A DNA stretch of 64,000 nucleotides from UBA11524 sp963590165 (GTDB lineage: Bacteria; Bacillota; Clostridia; Christensenellales; Aristaeellaceae): NCBI GenBank assembly GCA_963590165.1, contig CAVANO010000012.1, positions 1 through 64,000 on the forward strand. The letters are read 5' to 3'. Below are positions 35,709 through 45,300 of the stretch, piece after piece. Position numbers and translations under genes: made by a program. The number at the start of each line of letters is the position of its first letter. The stretch's first letter is position 1. The notes beneath the pieces were generated by a model that was not told where the DNA came from, did not search any database, and was given only the letters and a program-made list of their open reading frames with translations.

Positions 35709-37328
35709 TTATCTTTCCCCATTGCGTCCGCGTGCGCGGTTCACACGGCGTACAGGCTGCCCCATGCCCTTCGCGGAGGCATGCGCGTCAGATGGCCGCG
35801 AAGCAGATTGCCGCGATGCGGATGGATGCGATGCAGATGGACGCGAAGCAGAAGGCCGCGAAACAGAAGGCCGCGAAGCGGCTTCAGGCTTTGCCGGTGC
35901 AGCGCTGAAATGCACCTTGCCGTCGCGCCCGATGATGACCGGCTGACCGCCCTTGGCAGGACGCGCGGATGCAGGTCCGAAGCGCGGCATCGGCTTCGCC
36001 GCAGGAATCGGCTTCGCCGCAGGAACCGGCTTCCCGGTTACCGGGTTCCCGGTTGCCGGCTTCCCGGTTGCCGGATTTCCGCTCATCGGCTTTCCGGCAT
36101 GCTGCATAGGCTTGCGTTCCGGCACAGGATTTCCCTGACGCGTCAGCTTCTGCGGACGGGGTGTACGCGGCTTGGGTTCGCTGGGCGTGGTTACCTCCAT
36201 CGGCCAGTCGCTCTCCCGAAGCGGCAGTCGCTTGCCGAGCAGTTTCTCGACCTGCCCGAGCTGCTTCACCTCGTCGATGCAGCAGAAGGAGATGGCAGTG
36301 CCGTCGCGTCCGGCGCGTCCCGTTCTGCCGATGCGGTGGACATACGCCTCCGGCTCCATAGGCATATCGTAGTTGATGACGTGGCTCAGTCCGGCGATGT
36401 CGATGCCGCGCGCGGCGATGTCCGTCGCAATGAGCACCTTGCATTCGCCGCTCTTGAAGGCATTCAGCGCCGACTGGCGAGCGTTCTGGCTCTTGTCGCC
36501 GTGGATGGATACCGCTTCAATGCCCTCGCGCTTCAGCTCGCGGACAATGCGGTCTGCGCCATGCTTCGTGCGGCTGAAAACGAGCGCGTTCTCGACATCG
36601 GGGCTGCGAAGAATCTGCGCAAGCAGGTATTTCTTGTTCACCTTGTCCACATAATACAGGTACTGGTCGATTTTCTTGACGGCTGACGACACCGGGTCAA
36701 CCTTGACCGATTCAGGGGAATCGAGCAAATCCATCGCAAGCTTTTCGACTTCCTCCGGCATCGTCGCGGAGAACATCAGCGTCTGGCGCTTTTCCGGCAG
36801 CTTTTCGGCGATTCGCCGGACATCATGGATGAAGCCCATATCCAGCATACGGTCAGCCTCATCCAGCACGAAGGTTTCGACATGGTCAAGGTGTACAAAG
36901 CCCTGATTCATCAAGTCCCACAGACGTCCCGGGCAGGCGATGACCACGTCCGCGCCGCGCTGCAGGGCGTTTACCTGCCCCTGCTGATTCACGCCGCCGA
37001 AAATCACCGCCGGATAGACGGGCAGTCCCTTGCCGTAGAGCACGAAATTATCATAAATTTGCTGGGCAAGTTCGCGGGTCGGCGTAAGAATCAGTGCACG
37101 GATCATTCGCGGCTGACCGAAACGCACGGGATTCTTGGCAAGGCGCTGAATCATGGGAAGCGCAAACGCGGCAGTCTTGCCAGTACCGGTCTGCGCGCAG
37201 CCGAGCACGTCCCTGCCGGACAAAACCAGCGGAATGGTGCTCTGCTGAATGGGAGTTGGCGTTTCATAGCCTGCCGTCTTGACATTTTTGAGCAGCAGGG
37301 GCATCAGGTTCAAGTCATCAAATTGCAT
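35709..37328 (-). CDS. DEAD-box RNA helicase with repetitive tail
   Basis: A 539-residue helicase. Q motif TPIQQ, motif I AQTGTGKT, Ia PTRELAQQ, II VLDEADRM (DEAD), III SAT, then the second domain with VFSRTKHGAD and HRIGRTGR. This core (to about 375) unwinds RNA in ribosome assembly or mRNA decay. Residues about 385-539 are a low-complexity basic tail with GNPxTGKP and SRPSASRPSAS repeats, probably RNA-binding and disordered. The closest named types are CshA/RhlE. The ribosome site (GGAAAT) is weak; the promoter lies at 37379. Confidence 0.93.
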   Translation of the reverse strand: MQFDDLNLMPLLLKNVKTAGYETPTPIQQSTIPLVLSGRDVLGCAQTGTGKTAAFALPMIQRLAKNPVRFGQPRMIRALILTPTRELAQQIYDNFVLYGKGLPVYPAVIFGGVNQQGQVNALQRGADVVIACPGRLWDLMNQGFVHLDHVETFVLDEADRMLDMGFIHDVRRIAEKLPEKRQTLMFSATMPEEVEKLAMDLLDSPESVKVDPVSSAVKKIDQYLYYVDKVNKKYLLAQILRSPDVENALVFSRTKHGADRIVRELKREGIEAVSIHGDKSQNARQSALNAFKSGECKVLIATDIAARGIDIAGLSHVINYDMPMEPEAYVHRIGRTGRAGRDGTAISFCCIDEVKQLGQVEKLLGKRLPLRESDWPMEVTTPSEPKPRTPRPQKLTRQGNPVPERKPMQHAGKPMSGNPATGKPATGNPVTGKPVPAAKPIPAAKPMPRFGPASARPAKGGQPVIIGRDGKVHFSAAPAKPEAASRPSVSRPSASRPSASHPSASRQSASRPSDAHASAKGMGQPVRRVNRARGRNGER

Positions 37329-37378
37329 TCAGGTATTTCCAATCTATTCATTCTTCGGTGCAAAAAACACCATCTTGC

Positions 37379-37390
37379 ATTATAGCACAA
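37379..37390 (-). promoter_or_regulatory. DEAD-box helicase promoter
   Basis: Minus strand TTGTGCTATAAT is an extended -10. The leader of about 45 nt holds a small GGTG-TTTTTTG-CACC hairpin. No clear -35. Confidence 0.5.
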
Positions 37391-37430
37391 TCCCGAAGGC
37401 GAAACAAGCGGAAAGTTACGGCGAAACAGA

Positions 37431-37457
37431 TCAAGGGACGAAGTCCCCCTTGACCCG
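37431..37457. repeat. Short hairpin of the dispersed repeat family
   Basis: CAAGGGAC-GAA-GTCCCCCTTG followed by ACCCG, a stripped-down type 1 element. It lies between divergent promoters. Confidence 0.6.
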
Positions 37458-37470
37458 TTTTATGTGAGCG

Positions 37471-37500
37471 TTGACACGCCTGATTCCTGCATGCTATAAT
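37471..37500 (+). promoter_or_regulatory. Beta-mannosidase promoter
   Basis: -35 TTGACA (37471-37476), 18-bp spacer, -10 TATAAT (37495-37500), 34 nt before the ATG. Confidence 0.85.
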
Positions 37501-37533
37501 AGCACATCACACCCCATCCGAAGGAGAATACCA

Positions 37534-39990
37534 ATGACCAAACGCATTGATTTAGGCGGCACATGGCGCATGCATGCCGTCAGCGAAACGCACTGGCATG
37601 ACGCGCATGTCCCCGGCAGCGTCTATGCCGACCTGATGGCGGACGGCACGATGCCCGACCCGTTCTGGCGCGACAATGAACTGGATGCCTTCGAGCGTAT
37701 GAAGCAGGATTACGCGTACCGGCGCACGTTTGACGTTTCGGCAGACGATTTGGCGCACGACCATGTCGAGCTGGTGTTTGAAGGGCTCGATACGCTTGCG
37801 CATATTCTGCTGAACGGGCAGGAAATCGCCTTCGCGGATAATATGCATATCACGTGGTGCTTTGACGTGAAACGCCTGCTGCACGCGGGCGAAAACACGC
37901 TGGAAGTCCGCTTTGATTCGCCGATTCTGTACTGCGCAAGGCGTGCCGAGGAATCACCCGGCTGGGAGACGTCCGACGCGACGCCCGGCTTCCGGCATCT
38001 GCGGAAGGCGCACTGCATGTTCGGCTGGGACTGGGGTCCCCGTCTGCCGGATGCGGGCATCTGGCGGCCTGTTGCTCTGCGGCTGTGGGATGCGGCGAGG
38101 CTTGAAAATGCGCTGATTCTGCAGGCGCATGAGGACAATGCCGTTACGCTGACCATCCGCCCCGAAATCATCGGTGAAGCAGCCTGGTCAGCCGAAATCA
38201 CCGCGCCGGACGGAATGACGGTGACCATTGCTGAAAATCAGGCAGCAGAGCAAGCCGTGCGCATCGAGCATCCGCAGCTGTGGTGGCCGAACGGGCTTGG
38301 CAGTCAGCCGCTGTACCGCGTGACTGTCCGCCTGTCAAACGGCGACAGCAAAACATGGCGCATCGGTCTGCGCACGATGACGGTCAGCCGCGAAAAGGAC
38401 GAATGGGGCGAGGAATTCTGCCATGTGGTCAACGGGGTGAAGGTGTTCGCGATGGGTGCGGATTACGTGCCGGAAGACAGCATCCTGTCGCGCGTCACGC
38501 CTGAACGCACGCGCCGCCTGTTGGCAGACTGCAAGGCCGCGCATTTCAACACCATCCGCGTCTGGGGCGGCGGCTATTATCCGGATGACGCGTTCTTCGA
38601 TGCATGCGATGAGCTCGGTCTGATGGTCTGGCAGGATTTGGCGTACGCCTGCGCCTTCTATGACCTCACGGACGATTTCGAACGCTCCGTCCGCATCGAA
38701 ACGGCGCAGAATGTCGCACGAATCCGCCATCACGCCTCCCTGGCGCTCATCTGCGGCAACAACGAGATGGAAATGTTCGTGGCGAACGCGAATAACGCGC
38801 TCATCAACCACCGAACATGGGAGTTTGTGCCGACCCATCCGCATCACATCACCGATTACATCAAGCTGTTTGAATACGTCCTGCCGCCGATTGTCCGCGA
38901 GCATGCGCCGCAGACGTTCTGGTGGCCGGCATCGCCCTCGTCCGGCGGCTGCTTCGACAACCCGAATGACGAGAACCGCGGTGACGCGCATTACTGGGAT
39001 GTCTGGCACGGCGAAAAACCCTTCACGGACTATCGGAAGCACTTCTTCCGCTATGCATCGGAATTCGGTTTCCAGTCGTTTCCATGCCTGAAGACGGTCG
39101 AAGCGTTCACCTTGCCGGGGGATCGCAACATATTCAGCCGCGTCATGGAGCGTCATCAGCGCAACGAGGCGGCAAACGGCAAAATTCTCTCGTATCTCTC
39201 GCAGACATTCCGCTATCCGAACAGCTTTGATGATTTGCTGCTCGCGTCCCAACTGATGCAGGCAGAGGCCATCCGCTACGGTGTGGAGCACTGGCGGCGT
39301 CATCGCGGACGGTGCATGGGCGCCGTCATCTGGCAGCTCAACGACATCTGGCCGGTCGCGTCATGGGCAAGCATCGATTATTTCGGGCGATGGAAGGCGC
39401 TGCATTACGCGGCGAAGCGTTTCTTTGCACCGGTGATGATTTCCGCCGAGGAACACGGCGAACTCGACCAGCATCCGCGCATCATCACGTATCATCCCGA
39501 ACCGGTTGAACGCAGTTTCCGCCTGAACGTATGCAACGAAACGATGCAGGACGTAACCGGCGAAGTCACATGGGCACTGCGCACGCCTGACGGCACTGTC
39601 ATCCAGCAGGGCAGTCAGCCGCTGACCGTCCCTGCGATGAACGCAAGATGGCTGGACAAAATCAACTGTGCAGATGCCTCGCTGACAGGGCATTACGTCA
39701 GCTTTGCATTTTTCGTGAATGGAGAAGCTGTTTCCGAGGGAACATGCATCTTCTGCGCGCCGAAGCACTTTGCGTTTGCCGACCCCTGCCTGACGGTCGA
39801 AACGCGCGGCAATACGCTTCTTGTCACGTCACACGCTTACGCCCGTCAGGTCTGGCTGGAATCCGAGGATGCTGACCTGCTGCTGGATGACAACGCGTTT
39901 GACATGAACCCCGGCATGAAGGAAGTGCACGTTCTCCGCGGTACAGCATCGCATGTCCGCGTCCGCAGCGTGTGGGATATCGGGCGGTAA
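37534..39990 (+). CDS. Glycoside hydrolase family 2 beta-mannosidase
   Basis: An 818-residue GH2 enzyme that releases mannose from beta-mannosides. The sugar-binding domain starts LGGTWRMH and is followed by an immunoglobulin-like domain and the TIM barrel. The acid/base Glu is in LICGNNEMEMF, the nucleophile Glu in YASEFGFQSFP, and FGWDWGPRLPDAGIWRP is typical of beta-mannosidases. No signal peptide, so it acts in the cytoplasm on imported oligosaccharides. AAGGAG lies 7 nt before the ATG at 37534. It stands alone without a transporter nearby. Confidence 0.93.
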   Translation: MTKRIDLGGTWRMHAVSETHWHDAHVPGSVYADLMADGTMPDPFWRDNELDAFERMKQDYAYRRTFDVSADDLAHDHVELVFEGLDTLAHILLNGQEIAFADNMHITWCFDVKRLLHAGENTLEVRFDSPILYCARRAEESPGWETSDATPGFRHLRKAHCMFGWDWGPRLPDAGIWRPVALRLWDAARLENALILQAHEDNAVTLTIRPEIIGEAAWSAEITAPDGMTVTIAENQAAEQAVRIEHPQLWWPNGLGSQPLYRVTVRLSNGDSKTWRIGLRTMTVSREKDEWGEEFCHVVNGVKVFAMGADYVPEDSILSRVTPERTRRLLADCKAAHFNTIRVWGGGYYPDDAFFDACDELGLMVWQDLAYACAFYDLTDDFERSVRIETAQNVARIRHHASLALICGNNEMEMFVANANNALINHRTWEFVPTHPHHITDYIKLFEYVLPPIVREHAPQTFWWPASPSSGGCFDNPNDENRGDAHYWDVWHGEKPFTDYRKHFFRYASEFGFQSFPCLKTVEAFTLPGDRNIFSRVMERHQRNEAANGKILSYLSQTFRYPNSFDDLLLASQLMQAEAIRYGVEHWRRHRGRCMGAVIWQLNDIWPVASWASIDYFGRWKALHYAAKRFFAPVMISAEEHGELDQHPRIITYHPEPVERSFRLNVCNETMQDVTGEVTWALRTPDGTVIQQGSQPLTVPAMNARWLDKINCADASLTGHYVSFAFFVNGEAVSEGTCIFCAPKHFAFADPCLTVETRGNTLLVTSHAYARQVWLESEDADLLLDDNAFDMNPGMKEVHVLRGTASHVRVRSVWDIGR

Positions 39991-40046
39991 GATGAAATTG
40001 TTACAATTCAAAAGGTGACGCTTGCCTGAAAATCAGGGGAAAGGGG

Positions 40047-40075
40047 TTGCTCTTTCCCTTTTTTCATGGCATAAT
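40047..40075 (+). promoter_or_regulatory. rbgA-rnhB-yraN promoter
   Basis: -35 TTGCTC (40047-40052), 17-bp spacer, -10 CATAAT (40070-40075). The leader of about 110 nt contains the 14-bp tandem repeat. Confidence 0.6.
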
Positions 40076-40119
40076 GGAACATGGTGATCTATCCCATTTT
40101 ATAGAAGCAATTGCACACG

Positions 40120-40161
40120 CTTCGCGTGGTTTCCTTCGCGTGATTTCCTTCGCGTAGTATC
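40120..40161. repeat. 14-bp tandem repeat, three copies
   Basis: CTTCGCGTGGTTTC, CTTCGCGTGATTTC and CTTCGCGTAGTATC in a row, inside the rbgA leader. Confidence 0.8.
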
Positions 40162-40192
40162 TCCGCAATGCGCCGTGCATGAGGTTAAGGCA

Positions 40193-41104
40193 ATGGATAT
40201 TAACTGGTACCCCGGCCATATGGCCAAAGCAAAGCGGCTGCTGGCAGATCAGCTCAGCCGTGTCGATGCAGCCGTCGAGCTGTGCGATGCGCGCCTGCCC
40301 TACTCCAGCCGCAATCCCGATCTGGACAGGCTCCTCGCGGGCAAGAAGCGCGTCCTGCTGCTCAACAAGGCAGATCTCGCCGACCCTGCGGCAACAAGCG
40401 CGTGGCTGAACACCTTCCGTGCGCAGGGCATTGATGCCGCGCCGTACTCCGCATCCACCGGAAAGGCAAAGGATGCGCTCGCCGTCATCGACCGTGCCGC
40501 GAAGGAGGTCGTTGAACGTGCCGCACAGCGCGGCATCCGCAAGACCGTCAAGGTCATGGTCGTCGGCGTGCCGAATGTCGGCAAGAGCACGTTCGTCAAC
40601 AAGCTGCACGGCGGGAACATCGCCAAGACAGGCGACCGCCCCGGTGTCACACGCGCCAATCAGTGGGTGCACATCACGCCGTATCTCGACCTGCTGGACA
40701 CGCCCGGTCTGCTCTGGCCTCGCCTCGATGATCAGCTGGCTGCGCGCCGCCTGTGCTACATCGGCACGGTCAAGGATGACGTGGTTGACTTGCCGATGCT
40801 GACGATTCACCTGCTGCAGGACATGCTCAAGGTGCAGCCCGAGGCGGTCTTGCAGCGCTTCCGCTTCGATGACCCGACGCTGCGCGGCGAGGCGTTGCTC
40901 GAGGCCGTCTGCAAGGGACGCGGGTTCCTGATGAAGGGCGGCGTGTGCGACTACGACCGTTGCTGCGCCGTGGTGCTGGATGAATTCCGCGCAGGCAAGC
41001 TCGGCCGCATGACGCTTGAGCTTCCGCAGAAGAAGCCAAGGCTGACGATTCCCGGTGCCGAAGCCGCTCAGCCGCCGGAGGAGGCGCCTCATGGCGAAGA
41101 TTGA
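40193..41104 (+). CDS. rbgA: Ribosome biogenesis GTPase RbgA (YlqF)
   Basis: A 303-residue circularly permuted GTPase needed for late 50S assembly. DINWYPGHMAKAKRLL opens the protein; G4 LLNKADLAD comes before G1 GVPNVGKST and G3 DTPG, the permuted order of the family. The C-terminal helical domain includes CKGRGFLMKGGVCDYDR. The ATG at 40193 has GAGG 8 nt upstream; an ATG at 40175 is less likely. It overlaps rnhB by 14 nt, the usual Firmicute pairing. Confidence 0.96.
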   Translation: MDINWYPGHMAKAKRLLADQLSRVDAAVELCDARLPYSSRNPDLDRLLAGKKRVLLLNKADLADPAATSAWLNTFRAQGIDAAPYSASTGKAKDALAVIDRAAKEVVERAAQRGIRKTVKVMVVGVPNVGKSTFVNKLHGGNIAKTGDRPGVTRANQWVHITPYLDLLDTPGLLWPRLDDQLAARRLCYIGTVKDDVVDLPMLTIHLLQDMLKVQPEAVLQRFRFDDPTLRGEALLEAVCKGRGFLMKGGVCDYDRCCAVVLDEFRAGKLGRMTLELPQKKPRLTIPGAEAAQPPEEAPHGED

Positions 41105-41717
41105 CCGCGAGGCGCGCGTACGGCAGCTGCTCGAATACGATGCGCAGTACGGCGCCCTCATGACCGCCGGCATGGACGAAGTCGGGCGCGGACCGCTTGT
41201 CGGCAACGTAGTCACAGCGTGCGTCGTCATGCCGAAGGAGCCTGTCATCCTGTGGATTGACGACAGCAAGAAGCTTTCCGAAAAGCGCCGCGAACTCGTC
41301 TACAAGGAAATCATGCAATGTGCCCTGTATGTAGGCATCGGTCAGGCGACGCCGGAGGAAATCGACCGGATGAATATCCTTGAGGCGACCAAGAAGGCCA
41401 TGCGTGAGGCAGCATCGCAGGTGCCTGCGGACGTATTCCTGATTGACGCGGTCACAAACCTCGGGCTAAACGGGCGCGAGGTGCCCATCATCAAAGGGGA
41501 CGCGACCTCCTACGCCATCGCCGCTGCAAGCATCGTCGCGAAAGTCACCCGCGACCGGCAGATGATTGCGCTCGACAAGCAATATCCGCAATACGGCTTT
41601 GCGCGCAACAAGGGCTACGGCACGGCAGAGCACATCGCCGCGCTCAAGCAGTACGGACCGATTCCGGAGCACCGGCGGAGCTTCATCGGGCATTTTGTGA
41701 CGGTGAATCAGCCATGA
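41091..41717 (+). CDS. rnhB: Ribonuclease HII
   Basis: A 208-residue RNase HII that cuts RNA in RNA-DNA hybrids and at single ribonucleotides. The first metal box is GMDEVGRGPLVGNV, followed by IDDSKKLSEKRR, the Asp of FLIDAV, and AAASIVAKVTRDR. GGAGGAGG lies before the ATG at 41091. Both ends overlap neighbours (14 nt with rbgA, ATGA with yraN). Confidence 0.96.
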   Translation: MAKIDREARVRQLLEYDAQYGALMTAGMDEVGRGPLVGNVVTACVVMPKEPVILWIDDSKKLSEKRRELVYKEIMQCALYVGIGQATPEEIDRMNILEATKKAMREAASQVPADVFLIDAVTNLGLNGREVPIIKGDATSYAIAAASIVAKVTRDRQMIALDKQYPQYGFARNKGYGTAEHIAALKQYGPIPEHRRSFIGHFVTVNQP

Positions 41718-42064
41718 GGCAGTATGAATCGGGTCTGCGCGGCGAGGAATCAGCGGAGCGCACCCTGACTGCCAAGGGCATGACTGTTCTATCGCGTAGA
41801 TACCGCGCCGAGGACGGTGAAATCGACCTGATTCTCCAGGACGGCGATACGATTGTGTTTGCCGAGGTGAAGGCACGTCCGCAGAGCCGTGCAGGGCAGG
41901 GGCTTTTATCCGTCACGCCCGGCAAGCAAAGGCGGATTTGCCATGCCGCCATGCGGTATCTCATCGAAACAGAGCGAATGAGCGCACCCGTTCGATTCGA
42001 CGTTGTGGAAATCACAAAGGATGGGATTTTGCACATTCCGAATGCATTTGCATTTATTGAGTAG
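41714..42064 (+). CDS. YraN-family (UPF0102) protein, endonuclease-like
   Basis: A 116-residue protein with the restriction-endonuclease-like fold. GLRGEESAERTLTAKGM, the acidic pair in EDGEIDLIL and VFAEVKAR (the E-x-K of the nuclease core) are all present. The biological role is unsettled. It usually follows rnhB, as here, with an ATGA overlap. No terminator is clear after it; a repeat element follows. Confidence 0.92.
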   Translation: MRQYESGLRGEESAERTLTAKGMTVLSRRYRAEDGEIDLILQDGDTIVFAEVKARPQSRAGQGLLSVTPGKQRRICHAAMRYLIETERMSAPVRFDVVEITKDGILHIPNAFAFIE

Positions 42065-42084
42065 GGGCAATCTGATTTTTACAT

Positions 42085-42305
42085 TTTCATAGTTGGTTTA
42101 ATTTGCAGTTTCAAGGGGGCTTTCCGCTCGCCCCCTTAACCCCTTCGGGCATGCAATTTTCATCTTCATCATTGAACACTGGCAAGCCAAATAAAAAGCT
42201 ACACTGACATATCAAGCAACACGGAAGTGCAACGCGAAGCAGTCCAGAGGGCGACCGCAAAGCCCTCTGGGCGCGTCCGCAGACGCGAAATTTCTGCTCC
42301 ATAAT
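42085..42305. repeat. Dispersed repeats: a type 1 and a type 2 element
   Basis: Type 1: AAGGGGGC-TTTCCGCTC-GCCCCCTT, AACCCCTTCGGGCATGC and a TTTTCAT box. Then a type 2 copy near 42230-42300: GCGAAGCAGTCCAGAGGGCG, CCCTCTGG and GCGTCCGCAGACGCGAAAT. No gene lies in the gap 42065-42358. Confidence 0.75.
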
Positions 42306-42358
42306 GCACTAAATAGCTTATTTTTTCAAAAGTCTATATCAAATCGAGGTGCATCAGC

Positions 42359-45300
42359 ATGAAAAAAATCCTGCAGCAATTTCTGCTGCTCCTGCTGACA
42401 CTGCTGCTCTTCTGCAGCGTTTCGACCGCCGAGGAAGACAGCACCAACCTGCTGCGTAACGCCAGCTTCGAAGAGCTGGGCAGCGATGGTCTGCCGACGG
42501 GCTGGGATACCGATGCGTATCTGACCACCGTCGGGCTGACGCTCTACAGCGTCGTTGCGGATGACGCGACGGACGGACAGTACAGCGTGCAAATCGAGAA
42601 TCTCGATTATAATGATGCGCGCTTCCTGCAGACCGTCACCGTCAAGCCGAGCACCATCTACCGCCTGTCCGGCTATGTCAAAGGCTGGGATACGCTGGAT
42701 GAGGGGCGCGGCGCGAATCTGTCCATCGCGGACATCTACGTATTCTCCGAAAGCGTCTACGAGTCTGAAGACGAGTGGGTGTACATCGAGACGTACGGCA
42801 TGACCGGCGAGGATCAGACGCAGCTGACCGTGTTCGCACGTCTGGGCGGCTACAGCGGCGAAAGCATCGGCGTGGCTCGCTTCGATGACCTGTCGCTGAC
42901 AGAGGTCGATGAGATTCCCGAGGATGCCGTGCTCAACAGCTGGTACAAGGTGACCACCGTGCAGGCCGCAGACACATCGTCGGATGAATCTTCCGCCGCA
43001 TGGCCTTGGCTGCTGGTCGTTGCAATCGTGTATGCGGCCATCGGGCTGTACATGCTCCGCTACCTCCAACGCACAGAAAACGGAAAAATCGCTGCCGGAA
43101 AGCAGTCCATGCCGGCTTTCGTTATTGTCGGTCTGATTGTTGCGGCGATTGCGCGGCTGATTGTCGCGGACAACGTCTCCGGCTATCAGGTGGACGTGAA
43201 CTGCTTCCTGTCGTGGGGCAACACGTTCCTGAACGTCGGTCCGGCTGATTTCTACCAGTCAACGAGCTTCTGCGACTACCCGCCGGCATACGTGTACATC
43301 ATGGGGCTGAACGCGGCGCTTGCGAATGTGCTGCCGCTGTCTGCTGCCGCTGTGCATAAGTTCATCCCGATGGCATGCGACCTGATTGCCGCGTGCCTGA
43401 TTTACCGCATCGCATGCAAAAAGCGTTTCAGCCCGAAGCAGGCGGGAATCCTCTGCCTGCTTGTCGCCTTCAATCCGGCGATTTTCCTCAACAGCGCTGC
43501 CTGGTGCCAGATTGACAGCGTGCTCAGCCTGCTGCTGATGCTGGTAGTGTATTTCGCCGTCTGCGGCAAGTGGGCCATTGCCCTGCCAATTTACATGCTT
43601 GCTGTGCTCGTCAAGCCGCAGGCGCTGATGACCGGCTTCCTCGGCGCGGCAGCCATCATCATGACGCTTGTGCGCGACAAAAAGTGCTGGAAGCAGATGC
43701 TCATCGGTCTTGGTGCGGCACTCGTGACGGCGCTCATCATCGTTGTGCCGTTCAGCATCAATCAGGGCGGCATCGCGTGGCTGATTGAGAAATACGCCGA
43801 AACGCTTTCTTCCTACGCCTACGCGACCGTCAACACGGCGAACCTGTATTACCTCTTTGACTGCAACTGGTATTCCATCGCCTACACTGCACCGGTGATG
43901 ATTCCGCTGACGCTGCTTGTGCTGACGCTCGTGTGGTGCGCACACATCGCCATGCGCGAACAGAAGGCGCTCGGCACGTTCGATTGGATGACTTCGCTGC
44001 TGACTTTTGCCGTGATTGCTGCAGGCTTCGGGCTTGGCGGCGGTCTGGCGACTGCCTCCGGCTGGACACACAGCATCATGTTCCGTTTCGGCGGCGAAAT
44101 TGTGCTGACGCGCACATCGCTGCTGATCATCGGGGGAATCGGGCTGGCAACTGCCGTCCTTGCCGCCGCCTTGCTGATTCACCGCAAAAAGGCAGATTGG
44201 GCTGCCGCTGAGCTGACCGCATCTACCGTGTTCGCGCTGATTTTTGCAGGACTGTCGCTCACGTATTCGAGCTTCACGCTCATCGGCATTGCGGCAATGG
44301 CCTATGCGTTTGTGCTCGTGCTGCCGCTATTCATCCGCAGCGGCAAAATCGAGAACCTTGCGCTGTGCGGCGGAATCCTGTTCGTCCTGCTGTATGTCTT
44401 CGGCATCAAGATGCATGAGCGCTACCTGTTCCCGGCGCTGTTCCTGCTGGGTATGGCGTACGCCTACCGCCGCGATTGGCGCATCCTGACGCTGCTGATT
44501 ACCTTCAGCGCGACCGTGTTCGTCAATGAGGGCATCGTGCTGGACAACAGCCTGCGCCTCGGCTCCTCGATGGGGCACCTGAACAGCGATACGCAGACGC
44601 TGGCCTCCATCCTCTCCTTCGTGAATGTCGTCATGGCATGCGTGGGGCTGTGGACGTGCCGCGATGTCTGCCTCGGCGAGGAAGAAGCAAAAAATGCGTT
44701 GGAGGAACAGCCGCACAAGGCGATTCTGCCCGTCAAGCGGCTTGCTCAAAAGCCCAACGATCCTCGCACCTTCACAAGCGATGCATCCCTGCACTGGTGC
44801 CGTCGCGACTGGATCCTGATGATGAGTGTCACGCTGATTTACGCCGTCGTTGCGCTGACGAACCTCGGCTCGACCAAGGCGCCGCAGAACCCATGGAAGT
44901 CCACCGCATCGGATGAGCAGGTCATTATTGACCTCGGCGAGCACTACGATGATGTGTCCATGCTGTACTTCTGCCAGGTCAGCTACCATGACTTCTCCGT
45001 TGCGACCTCCGAGGACGGCGAAACGTGGTCAGACGAATTCTGGGCGCAGATGGCGGAAGGTCAGTGCTACGAATGGAAGTACCTCGTGCCGTGCTATGAA
45101 TACAACGGCACGCGCAGCTACGTCTCCGCAAACACGACCGATGATGTACAGAAGCTGTCCGGGCGCTACGTCCGCATCACCGCACAGCAAATCGGCCTGA
45201 TTATTGATGAGGTGATTTTCCGCGACGCGGACGGCAATACCATTCCTGCGACGGTTGTCGAGCAGCTCAATGCCCGTGAAAATTCGCCGAATTACTCCGA

